A stretch of DNA of 64,000 bases from Astrocystis sublimbata. Taxonomy: Eukaryota > Ascomycota > Sordariomycetes > Xylariales > Xylariaceae. This document shows, piece by piece, positions 25,838 through 38,785 of the stretch (position 1 is its first letter; every line of letters starts with the position of its first letter). The notes below the pieces were generated by a model. The model was not told the DNA's origin. It saw only the letters and a program-made list of their open reading frames with translations, and ran no database searches. The stretch is from positions 682,001-746,000 of the forward strand of contig JAJNNY010000003.1 in the NCBI GenBank assembly GCA_022453515.1. Direction: 5' to 3'. The position numbers and the translations under genes were made by a program.

Positions 25838-26270
25838 TCAGGTAGCCATCTCGACCTCATTCTGGGTAGCCTTGCTGGGGTCTTCGACTTGCACTCCCAA
25901 ACCGGCAGCGGCTTCGGCTTCCTTCTGGGTGTATGGCTCGTCTCGTAGAGATTTCACTCTGTGAAAAAGTAGGCATGTTTAGTCTAGATACCCCAGGCAC
26001 GACCTTGTGCCACAATAAGCAAATCTGTCGAGCTCCTTACCTTCTCTTGTGCGGCTTTCCCTTGCGGTGCATGACCAGATTGACCTCAGTGTCGTACCAC
26101 TTCGCACATTCTATGCAGTACCATCTCCCCAGCCCCGGTAGGTCTTCCTTCGATTTCGTGTCCTGGTACTGGGATAGGTGTTTGGGGACAAGCAGATCAG
26201 CCTTGATCTGGTCGAGATCCCTCGTGTGTCGACGGGTCTTGGTGAGGGTGCGCTTGTTTCCAACGCCCAT
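25838..26270 (-). CDS. BUD20: Bud20/ZNF593-type zinc-finger 60S biogenesis factor
   Basis: Exon 1 is 26270-26041 and exon 2 is 25958-25838, giving 116 residues; the intron is 82 nt with a GTAAGG donor and CACAG acceptor. Bud20 is a shuttling C2H2 zinc-finger protein needed for export and maturation of pre-60S ribosomes. The start MGVGNKRTLTKTRRHTRDLD, the linker DLPGLGRWYCIECAKWY and the finger C-x2-C-x12-H-x5-H (YCIECAKWYDTEVNLVMHRK) are typical, followed by GKPHKRR and a C-terminal EPYTQKEAEAAAGLG stretch. An in-frame upstream extension exists but no family member uses it, so the MGVGNKR start was chosen. Confidence 0.92.
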
Positions 26271-28642
26271 TGTGGATGGATAGCTTCTCTCTCGTCCGGA
26301 AGAATGTCGGTGGTAGGATATTCTCTCCGAAAGGGTTGTAACGGTCTGATCTAAGAAGGCTGTAAACGCTCTTGGGCCGGAGGTCAGAGAAATTTTGGTG
26401 GGGTTCCCCCATGCGAACTTCCATGTGGCTAGGTAGACACTTGGCAGAGTGGCTTGCAGGCTTCTTACGCCACATCTTACCCAAGATGATACCCCTCCAA
26501 GCCCCTCCAAGCAGTACCTAGGTACCTCGCCAAAGCAGCCCGTACAGGACCAAACCTACATATGTACCTACCTAGGTACTTGGCCGTCTGCATTTTGATT
26601 CTGAAGTTTGGGTAACCAAAGCCAGTCTGTGATATTTTCATAGTTGCTTATTTATCAATTACGTGTAAATAGCTACAGCTATTCGCTTTGGTTGCGCATT
26701 CTTTCACTTCTTGGTAGCGAGCTTAGGGCTGAACTTGATGCGGTCAACTGCTCAAGCAAGCAAATGGGGAGGCCATGGCCACATGTAGGTACATAGACCT
26801 CGAAATATTTAATATCTTCTTCGGGAGCATGCGCATCAAGATTAAAGTGTGCTAGTAAGTTGCCAGATTGCACGGCTTCAAATAAAGCAGCGGTTTGAGG
26901 GAAATAAAAACCTGTCTGCGGTGCACCCGACGGCTATGTCGGACAGCTCCGATCGGATGCTCCTATGGCAATTCGCCCATTGCGCCGAGGCAGATTGGAT
27001 GCCCCTCCGCCGATTGGGCAATTAGCTCGAGGGTCCACTAGCGCTTGGGTCTCCAGACCCTGCAAATTTTGTCTCTGGCGCAGAAAAAAAAGGTGAACCT
27101 GCAGACTCAGATCCGTTTCACATGGCAACAGCGCGGCCATTATTGAAGCAAGGGACAATTCTAGACAGGGGACATCTAGAGGCCAGTCTTTGCCCAACGT
27201 ATTTTTCGCTGGGAGGCCACTGACAAACAGGGCCATGTGTTTTCAGCCTTTGAGATCGATTCAAGCAAGAGACCTGTTCGGTCACGACAACAACTGAAAC
27301 AATAATGCGCCGATATCATGAGTTCCAAGTTGTAATTTCCAAGGTACTAACTAGACAGAGAGAGCGGGGTGAAGCTTTGGGATCGTGATGCTTTCCACGC
27401 TTGCCCACCGCCGCCCAGACACCCAGGCAGTACAAGTTTGACCGAGGCAGCGAGGGTACCTAGTCATTTTGGCGATTCGGTTGTGGATACTAGATCTGTT
27501 AGTAGTAGCCCTGGAAGACGGTTCCAAGGCGGGGTCGGAGGAGGCCGAAAACTGCACAGGCCTGGAATTCCAGTGCTCGTGTGGCAAGCACAATTTCTTC
27601 GCAATGGCGATTCGGTTGGCAGTACTTATATAATAGGAACGGCAGAAGAAGATACCAAAGGTGCGAGGGCTGGAATGTTTCGTCGCTGGAAGTATGTGCA
27701 GCAGGACAGCGGCTCGAGGAGAGCGGAGGTTGAGATGCCTAGGAGGTCCGAAGCTCGATTTTCCAGAAACCATGAGGAGGAACGCCCTTTTTGACCCCAC
27801 ACTGGGGAGCCAATCATGTCATGCCAGTATAAGCACAATGTCCAAATACCTAGCAAATGCTGGACAACTCTCTTGCGGCGGTGGGAAAGTATATAGGACG
27901 GGAATAAGGGACAATGGCGACAGACTCGTGAGCCTAGGTAGGTAGCATAATTGATCGACATGCGTGCTGTGGGCAGTAGGTCAGGCACGGAGAATTTCGA
28001 TGTTGATGCTCGATGCGATGCTCGAGGGACCTACGTAATAGTACTGACGGTTGCTGGGAAGGTGAGGTCACTCGTTGCGCCCGTACGCTACCGACCCTCC
28101 AGTTCAAGTGCGCGGAAGTAATTAGGCCAGTGCTGATTCGCCCGCTCAGCCGGCCTAAGCCAGTGCGAAGAGTGGGGCACGAGTGACTTCCGATTCCAGA
28201 CTCCAGACTCCAGACATGCGGGCGCAGGACTGCCGCGCAAGTACCCCCTACCTCCTACCACCTCCTACCTAGCACGGCCCCGCTACCACCAACTGCAACC
28301 TGCGACTTGCACAAGCCGACGAGCCGTTACCTGCGCCAGCACTAGCACCGAGGTGGGAGGGAAACAGCTTCGCTACTCGGCTCCATTCACCCATCCCATC
28401 GCTTCTTTTATCGCGAACCAGAGCCTCTCCACTCCTTTTCTCCCTCCTTTCCCATCTCTTCAAATTGTGTCCTACTCCCCCCTTCTGCTTCCGATCTCTC
28501 GCCAGTGGGAGACTGTGAATGCAATAGTTTCCCCCCTCTCTGTCATTGTGATACCCCGGGGAAGCTCAACTGTGCACGCCATCTCGTTGCTCTCGTGCTC
28601 CTGTCACCACACCCCACTCGTCGCAGGATCGCAGCCTTCAAC
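26271..28642. other. Divergent promoter region between BUD20 and aconitase; no gene supported
   Basis: 2.4 kb with no recognised gene. ACCTAGGTACC words occur at 26515-26530 and 26568-26580. A frame at 27369-27794 (plus) and its antisense partner have no family features and are probably chance. From about 28340 the plus strand becomes strongly C/T-rich (CTCCCTCCTTTCCC and similar), the likely aconitase leader. Confidence 0.5.
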
Positions 28643-31493
28643 ATGTTGGCTACACGACAGGTCCTGGGCAATGTCGCCCGCGGGCGGGTTGCCGCCAACC
28701 TGGGCCTGCGCAGAACCATGGCCACCGTCTCTGACTCCCCTCTTGACAAGAAGGTACGTCGTTCTTGCGACTGATAGCCAGCCACGACCACGGCCATGCC
28801 GCCGACAGCATGCTAAATCTGCCGCAATGTACAGGTCCAGCAGAATAACTGGGAGGACAACAACTTCATCAACTACAAGAAGATGTCGGAGAACCTGTCG
28901 GTCGTCCGCTCGCGGCTGAACCGACCTCTCACATTCGCAGAGAAGATCCTGTACTCCCACCTGGACGACCCTCATGGACAAGACATCCAGCGAGGCGTCT
29001 CATACCTCAAGCTGCGGCCAGATCGCGTGGCTTGCCAGGATGCCACCGCCCAGATGGCGATTCTGCAGTTCATGTCCGCCGGCATGCCTCAGGTGGCCAA
29101 CCCCAGCACCGTCCACTGCGACCACTTGATTGAGGCCCAAATCGGTGGCGAGAAGGATCTCGAGCGTGCAGTCAGCATCAACAAGGAGGTTTACGACTTT
29201 TTGTCCTCGGCTTGCGCCAAGTACAACATTGGTTTCTGGCGTCCTGGCTCCGGTATTATCCACCAGATTCTTCTGGAGAACTACGCTTTCCCTGGTGGCC
29301 TCCTGATCGGCACTGACTCGCACACCCCCAACGCTGGCGGTTTGGGCATGTGTGCCATTGGTGTCGGTGGCGCTGACGCCGTCGATGTCATGGCAGGTTC
29401 GTACTTCGATTTCCTTTCTGAAAACATACCTTCTGTTATTGCACATGGACGTTGCTGACACTCTTGGCTAGGTCTTCCTTGGGAATTGAAGGCACCTAAA
29501 TTCATCGGTGTCAAGCTTACTGGACAGATGTCTGGCTGGACAGCACCAAAGGGTAAGATATTCTCGGTTGCACAATTTGTGGGCACCACAAACACTAACT
29601 GATTCGGTAGACATCATTCTTAAGGTCGCCGGTATTCTCACTGTCAAGGGTGGTACAGGAGCCATTGTTGAGTACTTCGGACCTGGTGTTGATAGCATCT
29701 CTGCCACTGGCATGGGAACGATCTGTAGGTTTCCCTCACTCGGTCGCTTCGATTCGGCCCTAGATTACTTATACTAATTCGTGGTTGTACAGGCAACATG
29801 GGGTTAGTTTATTGCTTTTCGCTTACCTCCATCGATTTCGGCCTGCTCAATGGGCTACACGTCAGATTACATCTTACGAGCTTGAGCTTGCCCTTATGCG
29901 ATCAAACCATGTGAACAGACAACTAACCAAAGGACTGTAGTGCCGAAATTGGTGCCACCACCTCCCTCTTCCCCTTCAACGATCGTATGCACGAATACCT
30001 CGCCGCTACCAAGCGAACCGCTATTGGCGATTTCGCCCGCACTTATGCCAAGGAGCTCCGCCAAGACGAAGGCGCCGAGTACGACCAGGTCATTGAGATC
30101 AACCTTTCCGAGCTCGAGCCTCACATCAACGGCCCTTTCACTCCCGATCTAGCCACTCCCATCTCCAAATTCAGCCAAGCTGCGAAGGACAACAACTGGC
30201 CTGAGGAGCTCAAGGTCGGTCTGATCGGATCTTGCACCAACTCGTCGTACGAGGACATGAACCGAGCGGCCTCTATTGCTCGCGATGCTCTGGACCACGG
30301 CATCAAGGCCAAGGCCGCTTTTGTCGTCACCCCCGGCTCTGAGCAGATCCGTGCCACCATCGCACGCGACGGCCAACTCCAGACTTTCGAGGAGTTTGGC
30401 GGTGTAGTTCTCGCCAACGCCTGCGGCCCGTGCATTGGTCAGTGGGACCGAAAGGACGTCCAGAAGGGTACTCCTAACTCCATCCTCTCATCATACAACC
30501 GAAACTTCACAGGCCGTAACGACGGTAACCCGGCCACTCACTCCTTCGTCACTTCTCCCGACCTAGTCGTCGCTCTTTCGATTGCTGGCTCGCTCTCCTT
30601 CAACCCCTTGACCGACAAGCTCAAGGACAAGGATGGCAACGAATTCATGCTCGCTCCTCCCGGTGGCAACAGCCTGCCAACCCGAGGATACGACCCTGGC
30701 AACAACACATACCAAGCGCCCCCTGCCGACCGATCAACTGTCAACGTTCAGGTCTCGCCCACATCTGACCGTCTTCAGGTGCTGCAGCCCTTCCAACCTT
30801 GGGATGGCAAGGACTCTCTCGACATGCCCATCCTGATCAAGGCCCAGGGTAAGACGACCACTGACCACATCTCGATGGCCGGCCCCTGGCTCAAGTACCG
30901 TGGCCACTTGGATAACATCTCGAACAACATGTTGATCGGTGCTATCAACGAGGCGAACGGCGAGGCGAACAAGATCAGGAACTTCACCAACGACGAGTGG
31001 AATGCGGTCCCGGCCGTTGCCCGCGACTACAAGGCCAAGGGCATCAAGTGGGTTGTGGTCGGTGACTGGAACTACGGTGAAGGAAGCTCGCGCGAGCACG
31101 CTGCTCTGGAGCCCCGCCACCTGGGTGGTCTTGCCATCATCACGCGAAGCTTTGCTCGTATCCACGAGACCAACTTGAAGAAGCAGGGCATGCTTCCTCT
31201 TACCTTCTCGGAGCCTGCTGACTACGACAAGATTAAGCCTGACGACAAGGTATGTTTTTGGCCATCTAGCTGACTCCTAGACCATTCCCGATCCGGAATC
31301 TTACGCTGACATGTGTGATCAGGTTGACCTTCTCTGCACGGAGCTGGCTGTCGGCGCGCCAATGACATTACGCGTGCACCCTAAGGACGGCAAGACGTTC
31401 GACATCAAGCTTAACCACACATTCAACGAGCCGCAGATCGAGTGGTTCAAGAATGGCAGTGCGCTGAACACGATGGCCAAGAAGGCGCCCTAG
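28643..31493 (+). CDS. ACO1: Mitochondrial aconitate hydratase
   Basis: Seven exons (28643-28753, 28835-29396, 29472-29552, 29611-29724, 29793-29802, 29941-31249, 31323-31493) encode 785 residues. Aconitase isomerises citrate to isocitrate in the TCA cycle using a [4Fe-4S] cluster. The start [20 protein letters not shown] is a basic mitochondrial presequence. The cluster ligands are visible: C391 in [13 protein letters not shown] and C454/C457 in [11 protein letters not shown]. Other landmarks are [37 protein letters not shown] and the swivel-domain [20 protein letters not shown]. Exon 5 is only 10 nt and codes C-N-M-G; omitting it breaks the frame. The upstream region is pyrimidine-rich, consistent with strong expression. 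Downstream is a T-rich 3' region. Confidence 0.97.
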
Positions 31494-32475
31494 ACATGAT
31501 ACCAAAAAGGGGGGATTGTTACTGGTTGTAACACGATACAAGTGGACTGCATATCGGTGCATTGTAGGGATGATTTCTTCTAGAATTAGCACCAACGGTG
31601 TACAGGGTCTTTTTTTTAACGGGTCACGGGTGGTATGATTTATGGGATGATTATTATTATTAAAGCCCGCCATGATACTGCCTTTGGCTATTTTCCATAC
31701 TGCCACATGTATAAATCGAAACGGACGTTCAGAAAGTAAAGCCATTGCGGTAAACCCATGACAGCGTGAAGTGATGTCCATAGTGTCACAGTTCTTCCAT
31801 CGTCCCATTTGAATATTCATCTCTGGGGATGGAAATTCGAACGGATTATGGGAATTTCAACTAGCTGCCCAAGATATGTATGTAATTAGCACGTGCCAGA
31901 ATTGAGATATCTGGGCCCAGTAGGTAGTACCTACTACGGGTAGGTACTAAGGTACTCGGCAGCGTCAACTGGTAGAAACCGTACCAGGTCAGCTCCTACA
32001 CAGGTATCTGATCCACCTACGCAGGCGAGTTATTAACAACTAGCGCGCCGCGCCAATGCAACCTTGTACTCGGGAAGATGCCGCAGCTCAACCGCAAATC
32101 GTCTTGGTGTCGAGTTGCAATTGCGCCGTGGCATCTTCTCAACTTTGATGACGGCCTCCCCCAACTGCTCGTGGCCTTGTCGTCTTCACCACCCCGGACG
32201 GTGAAATCGATTGCGACATACGAACCGTGCCTTGTTCCAGCAGTGGGAAAAAACCCAGAGGGGGGAAAAACGGCCAGTCTACTTGCCGCAAAGCAACCAA
32301 CCGGCTGCGTCGACTGGTGTTTTCCTTTTCTTGCCCAGATTGTAGCGTGGGTGGTGTGCATCGGCGCATTGCACACTGCGTTCCATTCCAGGGCCATCCC
32401 TCCTGAGGAACTTGCAGAGCCTCCAGGGCCTACGAAGCCTGGGTGCTGGACAGACGCACATTCGTTCCCGCCGAC
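31494..32475. other. Intergenic between aconitase and RBD2
   Basis: Aconitase 3' UTR (T-rich, with TTATTATTATTA near 31650) followed by a block of TAGGTAGTACCTACTACGGG-like words at 31920-31955, then the RBD2 promoter. Frames from 32017 on overlap each other on both strands and carry no family features. Confidence 0.55.
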
Positions 32476-33592
32476 ATGCCGAACATACAGTCCTTCAACG
32501 CGCAGCGGGCGCGCTCCTACCTGTTCCGCCTCCCTCTCTTCACGCGTGTCATGATCGTCGTCATGGTTGCTTTTGGACTCGTCGGTTTGCAGACTGCTTG
32601 GGATGTCCGCCAATGGGGGTCTCTGATACCAGACGAGCTGGGCATCACCACGAGTACGTGCCACCCCTCTCCTCCCCTGCGCGAGCATTGTCGATCGGAA
32701 GAGCTAGCTGACCAAATGTCCATCTGCGCCTCCTCTAGTGTACCGCGTCAATACCTTCCCTCTGATTCACTTAAACCTGATTCACGCTATTTTCAACATT
32801 CTCGCCCTAGCTCCCCTGCTCGAGAGATTCGAAACCGAGTTCGGTACCTTGACCTCCTTAGCCTTGTTCTTCGGCCGTCAGTATACCCGCCCACCCACGC
32901 TCTCTACATGTGCCGACCCTCTCAACGAGGGAGCACGGATGGAGACGCACGGGAGAAACAGAAGCTGACGGTTACGCTCTAGCCTTGACCACGATACCCG
33001 CTGTGGTATACGTTCTGTTCGAGAAATTCGTGTTGAAGGGTAATGTTGCCATCATGGGCGCCAGGTAAGAGAAGGCGATTCTTATTTTTGTTTGCGGAAA
33101 CCGGATTGCTGACGACTGTGGTCTGTGTGTAGTCTCTGGGTCTTTCTCTTGCTAGGAATGGAAGGAGTCCGAACATATAAGACCAATCCTTACTTGGTGA
33201 TCGGGACACACCACGTCCCAACGTGGACGACACCTCTCTTCATGGTGCTGGTTGTCGAAGCCCTCATCCCCGGCACAAGCTTCCTCGGCCACCTGTGCGG
33301 TGTCGGCACCGGATATCTTTGTATGCCCCAACCGTATTCCCAATCAGGCACGTGCTATATGCTAATTAGAACGTTCATAGTCGGCCTCGGCTACCTAAAG
33401 TTTCTGGCCCCGCCAGAATGGATTCTGCGCGAGATAGAGAGCCGCTTGAACTTACTGGGCCGCTTACCACGTTACGTCAGTGTCGACCAGAAAACATACG
33501 GCCGTTTTGGCGTGCTTCCGACGAACGCCTCCAGCAGCAGCAACGCGACACCGATGAGCATAATAGGGAGCTCGCAGCGCCTAGGCCCATAG
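32476..33592 (+). CDS. RBD2: Rhomboid-family intramembrane protease, Rbd2-like
   Basis: Exons 32476-32653, 32739-32876, 32983-33064, 33133-33320 and 33381-33592 encode 265 residues. Rbd2 is a Golgi/endomembrane rhomboid; in fission yeast and Aspergillus such proteins activate the SREBP sterol regulator. The protein begins MPNIQSFNAQRARSYLFRL and has the family features RVNTFPLIHLNLIHAIFN, a GASLW serine motif (G131-A-S133, created across an intron) and the partner histidine H186 in FLGHLCGVGTGYL. About six hydrophobic segments are present. All four introns keep frame. The C-terminal tail is soluble and Ser/Asn-rich. The SREBP role is family knowledge, not visible here. Confidence 0.9.
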
Positions 33593-34961
33593 AGAGTTTG
33601 GGGCAGTAGGGGTAATGGAATAGAGTGTCGTTTTGCGCAATGTATGCATTGTATATCTATGCGAGATGTTGATTGACGGGGCGACGGCAGTATTGTATTG
33701 TTTCGGCCGCCTGCCTCTTGCATGACACTGGCGTTCTAGGTAATGTGGGTAACCAATGTCATCTCAGATAGATTGCAGAGGGGCTGTGGTACTCTCTATT
33801 TGGGGCCTTCTAGATTCTTATATGGCGTTGTGGGCGATATCGTTGGAGCATATAAGGTTGGGTTATGTAGTCCCGGCGCAACCTGCGCCGCCGGAAGTGA
33901 TTTACACCTAGCATTTTGGAATTTGAAACCGTGCCTCACACCTACGTCTGTATTTCATCCAACGTGCGAGTAGTGCGCTGTTATATAGCTTATTCGCATG
34001 AGTGACCGCATGTGCAATAACGCCGCGGGCTATGTAAGGTTGTCTGGCCTAAGCTTAAGTAGACTCCTATTTGCCTCCAGGTAAACATCTCGATTTATGC
34101 CTTGATTATGTAGATGAGAGATTAGCATCACCTACCCTGCCACTGCTAATCTCTGTAGACTCACAAGCATCTACTAATCTACTAGATATTTCAATCCTTC
34201 TAGAACTACTTACTATTTATTGTTTGATTGTATAGAAGGTATTATTGCGCTATTTATTGGTCGTGTAACAATAATTGCATGATTAAGTGAAATACTAGTC
34301 ACTAGAGGGTTGTTAAACCTTTCGGGCAAGCCTGGGTTTTGAACTGCCAGAGTCGTAAGGGGCACTGGAAACAGAAGATAAAAGTAATCCTATGGGTTCA
34401 AGACTTGGTGACAGTATCTGTATACATCTTGACAGCTTTCCCGTGAAAGCGACGAGGGAAGGAGGCAGGCTCATCAATGCATCATTTATAAGTCCCGGGT
34501 AATCTCACATGCCGAATGGAGAAATAAATGCTCAAAATTGAAGAATCAAACGTCCTCTTCGCTAACCCATGGATATAAAATCGAGCTTTGCACCCAATGC
34601 GAAATTCGTGCAACTTCGAGACACATGTTCACACTTACCTACATAACACTTCATTCTTGCCAAGTTACACATTGAATTGTTTAACAATGCGGATGGATCC
34701 GCAAAGGCCCAATGAGCTTCATTCACCCCTGGATCTGAGTCGTTTCAGTATTCCCCGCCTTTCACAGGTGGGCTTCCACTGAAGTCTTATTACGTCAATT
34801 GTAACATATAATTCCCTACATGAAAAGAGACTCTTTCTCAAGCGGCGACATCAATACTTTCGTATTTCTTCTCTTGCTATAATCCCAGAGGTAAATCAGC
34901 TCAATTCGCTCCACTACACTTTCTTTTTGTGCTATAGCCGCAGCGCCATATAGCTTGAAGA
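33593..34961. other. Intergenic, AT-rich, no gene seen
   Basis: 1.4 kb, A/T-rich from about 34090 to 34300. Only very short frames exist and none has family features. The last 100 bases are the leader of the gelsolin-repeat gene. Confidence 0.6.
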
Positions 34962-36219
34962 ATGGCACCGCACCAGGGACTAGTGCATCTTAAGGTGGAT
35001 GACTGGAGGGATAGCAATGTCGAGTTCATCAATAGCGATATCGACCACAAGGTGAAATACAATTCAGCAGCCACCGAGCCAGCCTGGCAGGGTGTGGGGG
35101 AGGCACCCGGACTTCACATATGGCGGATCGAGGAGTTCCAGGTCGTCGCATGGCCGCAGGATCGATATGGGGAGTTCCATGAAGGAGACAGCTACATCAT
35201 CCTCCACTCCTATAAGATGGGCAGCAAGGATGGCGAGGAAGTCCTAGGTCACGACATCTTCTTCTGGCTCGGCAGCAAGAGTACCCAGGACGAGATGGGC
35301 ACGGCAGCTTACAAGACGGTCGAGCTCGACGAGTACCTGCAAGGCGCCGCCACGCAGCATCGCGAGCTCCAGAAGGAGCCTTCGGATGACTTTGTGGATC
35401 TTTTCTCTCGCATCAAGATTCTATCGGGCGGCGTGCGCTCCGGGTTCACGCATGTGGAGCAAGACGAAGAGCCGAAGGAGACGCTGACGCTGCTGAGAGT
35501 CTTCAAGCACGCCACGGCCAAACGCGCCGACTCGATCATGGTCTACGAGGTGGAGCCGACGTGGCAGAGCCTGGACGAGAAGGACGTGTTTGTCCTGGAA
35601 CGCAACGACAAGATCTGGGTCTGGCAGGGTAAGAGCTGCAGCCCGATGGAAAAGGCCAAGGCCGCGCAGGTTGTCCATGACATGACGATCGCGAAGCACA
35701 GTGAGGTCGAGGTACTGTCGCAGTCCGAGTCGCGGTCACGGATGGTAGTCAACTGTAAGTGCTTACGATGCCTCTGCCTCTCCTTGACTGCCAACCTGCA
35801 TATATGGCAAACTGCTGACGGCGAACAACGCAGTGCTTGGCGGTGAGGATGCCGAAGAACCCTTCCGAGCGGCGAGGCCGATGACGTCGCATGAAAGCAC
35901 GAGACCGCGTAGGCTATGGCGCCTATCAGATGCTTCAGGGACGCTGGAATTCAACATGGTCAAGGAAGGGGACGACATGGCCAGGTCCGATCTTGACAGC
36001 AGTGACGTCTTTCTCCTCGATGCGGGCAAGGGCGTCTGGGTCTGGCAGGGCTCCGGGGCCAGCAGAGCAGAAAGAGCCATGTGGATGAAGGTGGCAGAGG
36101 CGTATGTTCGCCATGGCAGTGATGCAGCGGAGACGGGCGAGAGTCACAGCTCGCCCATCGCCAAGGTAGTCGACGGCAAGGAGAGCGCCGGCTTTTGGAG
36201 AGCGTTAGGAGAGATATGA
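34962..36219 (+). CDS. Gelsolin/severin-type actin-binding protein
   Basis: Two exons (34962-35754, 35834-36219) encode 392 residues with what look like three gelsolin repeats. The intron is 79 nt with a GTAAGT donor. Repeat 1 shows LHIWRIEEFQVVAWPQ, GEFHEGDSYIILHSY and HDIFFWLGSKSTQDEMGTAA; repeat 2 shows TLLRVFKHATAKRADS, DVFVLERNDKIWVWQGKS; repeat 3 shows RRLWRLSDASGTLEFN, DVFLLDAGKGVWVWQGSGA. Severin-size gelsolins sever and cap actin filaments in a Ca2+-dependent way; this gene has no villin headpiece. Its function in filamentous fungi is not well established, so role assignment stops at probable actin binding. The start MAPHQGLVHLKVDDW lies just after a short leader and is the first ATG of the frame. 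Confidence 0.9.
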
Positions 36220-36988
36220 TACGGGCACCCGGGCTGCTTCTTCTCTACCTATCTGAATACCTAGGTAAAGGTAGTATCTAACTTCTATCGACAGAGCATG
36301 GCTGAGCTGGTAGAGTAGAATTCGAGTTATGTCATGCATGTAACTCTCCTTGGCCTTTGCATGCCTTTGCATCTCGCAAGCTGGTATAAGTTGTAGATTT
36401 GATGAATCATCTCGGACGTCCAGTCGGGAGTACAGACGGGACCTACTAAGGTTAGTATTCATGTACGTAGGAGGTACATGTAGGTAGCTCCAAGATTGCT
36501 CCTTTGGCACATGAACTTTGCCAGCTACCTTATGTACTAAATACCTAATGTATCTAGATTAGGTACTCACCACGGTATGTGTTTGAATAGTGCCCGGACC
36601 CCGGCCCACCCCGGCTCGCCCTGGCAACAGGAGGGCCAGGGGGGATCGGGGGAAGATGGCGGCCTCCCGCGCGCTAGCAACGCACGCGATCCACCACGTT
36701 GGCGCGTTTCACTCAAACCACTCGAGCTACTGCCGCTGACAAACAGGATGACAGGGCTGGCAACCAATCAACCTGCCGCCGCATTAGGTACCTAATCTCC
36801 AACTCGGGACCCTTAATCTACAACAAAAAAAGACACCACCTCCAACAACTCCATACTTACCACGTTCCTTAGATCAATTGCTCTTCCTCGGTGAACTTCT
36901 TCTTCGTCGCACATACACTCCGTCCCCCCCGAGCGCAATCGTCAAGCGCCCATGCATCGCCTCCTATAGTCGACCAACTACAGCAATC
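36220..36988. other. Intergenic upstream of LCB1
   Basis: Contains repeated AGGTAC/TACCTA words (36250-36265, 36465-36485, 36530-36565 and a GGTACCTAAT at 36786) and a GC-rich block at 36595-36660. No gene seen. Confidence 0.55.
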
Positions 36989-38785
36989 ATGGACGCGAAC
37001 GAGGCCCAGGCCTACGTGCAGAACTTGCTGCACCGCTTGTTCGCGACGTTTCAAAGAGTCCCCGGGAGTGCCGTCCTGATCCGATACATACAGTCGAGCT
37101 ACCAGAACGACCCCATCCGCTCCGCCATCGAGCTCGTGCTCGTCATCTTCTTCGTGCGCTATCTGCTGTCGCCCTCCTACCCTACCCACGGTTCCAACTA
37201 CATCAAGCTGCGCGAGGATGAGATCGACGAGCTTGTGCGCGACTGGGAGCCAGAGCCCCTTGTTGCCGAGCAGACCCTTCGCGAGGAGAGCGAGGCCGAG
37301 AGGATACCTGTGGTTGTCGGGTAAGCATGCTGTTTTCCTGCTGCCAGTACTTCTAATTCACGCTCCGGCCACGTGTATGCTGACAGACTCCGGTGCGTGA
37401 CAGACCGACGGGCCCCAAGGTCAAGCTGGCGAATGGTAGGACGGTGACCAACCTCGCCTCGTACAACTTCTACAACTTCAACGCAAGCGAGTCCATCAAG
37501 GAGAAGGCCATCCAGACCCTTCGCACCTACGGCGTCGGCCCCTGCGGCCCCCCACAGTTCTACGGCACCCAGGATGTCCACATGCAGACCGAAGCCGACA
37601 TTGCCTCCTTCCTCGGCGTCCAGAGCGCCATCATCTACGCCCATGCCTTCTCCACCATGACCAGTGTCATCCCGTGCTTCTGTAAGCGTGGAGACGTCAT
37701 CGTTGCCGACAGGATGTCCAACTACTCTATCCGCAAGGGCCTGGAAGCCTCAAGAAGCTCAATCCGCTGGTACAACCACAACGACATGGCCGATCTCGAG
37801 CGCGTTATGAAGAAGGCCGCCGAGGAGCAGGCCAAGAAGAAGATTCTGACGAGGAGATTCATTGTTACCGAGGGTCTTTTCGAGATGGTGGGCGATTGCT
37901 CTGACCTGCCCAAACTTGTAAGTAATGCAACATGTGCAGATCGCCTCGAGCGTGTTGGGTCCCGTTGTACTGATGAAGAGGTCAGATCGAGCTCAAGGAG
38001 AAGTACAAGTTCCGTCTAGCCCTCGACGAGACTAATTCGTTTGGTGTCCTTGGCCGCAATGGCCGCGGGTTGACAGAGGCGCAGAACGTGGATGCAGAGG
38101 CGGTCGATGTCATTGTTGGCTCTCTCTCCGGCCCGCTTTGTGCGGCGGGTGGCTTCTGTGCTGGATCTATTGATGTGGTCAGGCACCAGCGCATCAACGC
38201 GCTCGCCTACACATACTCGGCCGCTCTCCCTGCCATGTCTGCCGTGACAGCCAGCGAGACGTTGAACGTGCTACAGTGCAACCCCGACATATTGATCCAA
38301 TGCCGCGAGAACATCCGCGCGATGCGAGCGCAGCTGGACCCTCGCAGCGACTGGGTCACCTGCACAAGTGATCCTGAGAACCCGGTTATGATTATGGTTT
38401 TCAAGCCGGATGTGATTCAGTCCCGGCGACTGACCATTGATGATCAGGAGCGGCTCTTCTCGGATTGTGCGGATGAGGTAAGTCAGCAGCTCAACGCTCC
38501 GTCTATTTGTGCTCAATTTCCCCAAATTTTTAGTTTCGATGACTAACGAGGTCGGTCGTACAGTCACTTACCAATGGTGTCCTCGTCACACGACTGAAGA
38601 CGTTGCCCCTTATTAGCAGCCTGGGGCCTAAAGATATGGATGTCAATATCCAGCCTGCGCTTAAGATTTGCATCACATCTGGATTGTCCAAGAAGGAGAT
38701 GGAGAAGGCGGGTGTGACGATCCGCCACGCCATCACGAAGGTCATGACACGGAAGACAAACCGGCTATCGGGCTCGGGTGCGTGA
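36989..38785 (+). CDS. LCB1: Serine palmitoyltransferase subunit 1
   Basis: Exons 36989-37320, 37404-37917, 37986-38477 and 38564-38785 encode 519 residues. With Lcb2 it forms the ER enzyme that condenses serine and palmitoyl-CoA, the first step of sphingolipid synthesis. An N-terminal lumenal/TM segment (SAIELVLVIFFVRYLL) precedes the alpha-oxoamine synthase fold: NLASYNFYNFNASESIKEKA, YGVGPCGPPQFYGTQDVH, FIVTEGLFEMVGDCSDLPKL, then ALDETNSFGVLGRNGRG. As expected for Lcb1, the PLP-lysine of Lcb2 is missing: the region reads GSLSGPLCAAGGFCAGS. The Cys of CGPP matches the position mutated in human hereditary neuropathy (family knowledge). All introns keep frame. Confidence 0.95.

Noticed and set aside
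26679..26873. Minus-strand frame with a protein-like stretch (NLLAHFNLDAHAPEEDIKYF)
   Set aside because: Isolated, no compatible exons either side and no recognised family.
27351..27800. 140-150 codon frames on both strands between BUD20 and aconitase
   Set aside because: They mirror each other, lack splice sites and family motifs, and look like chance.
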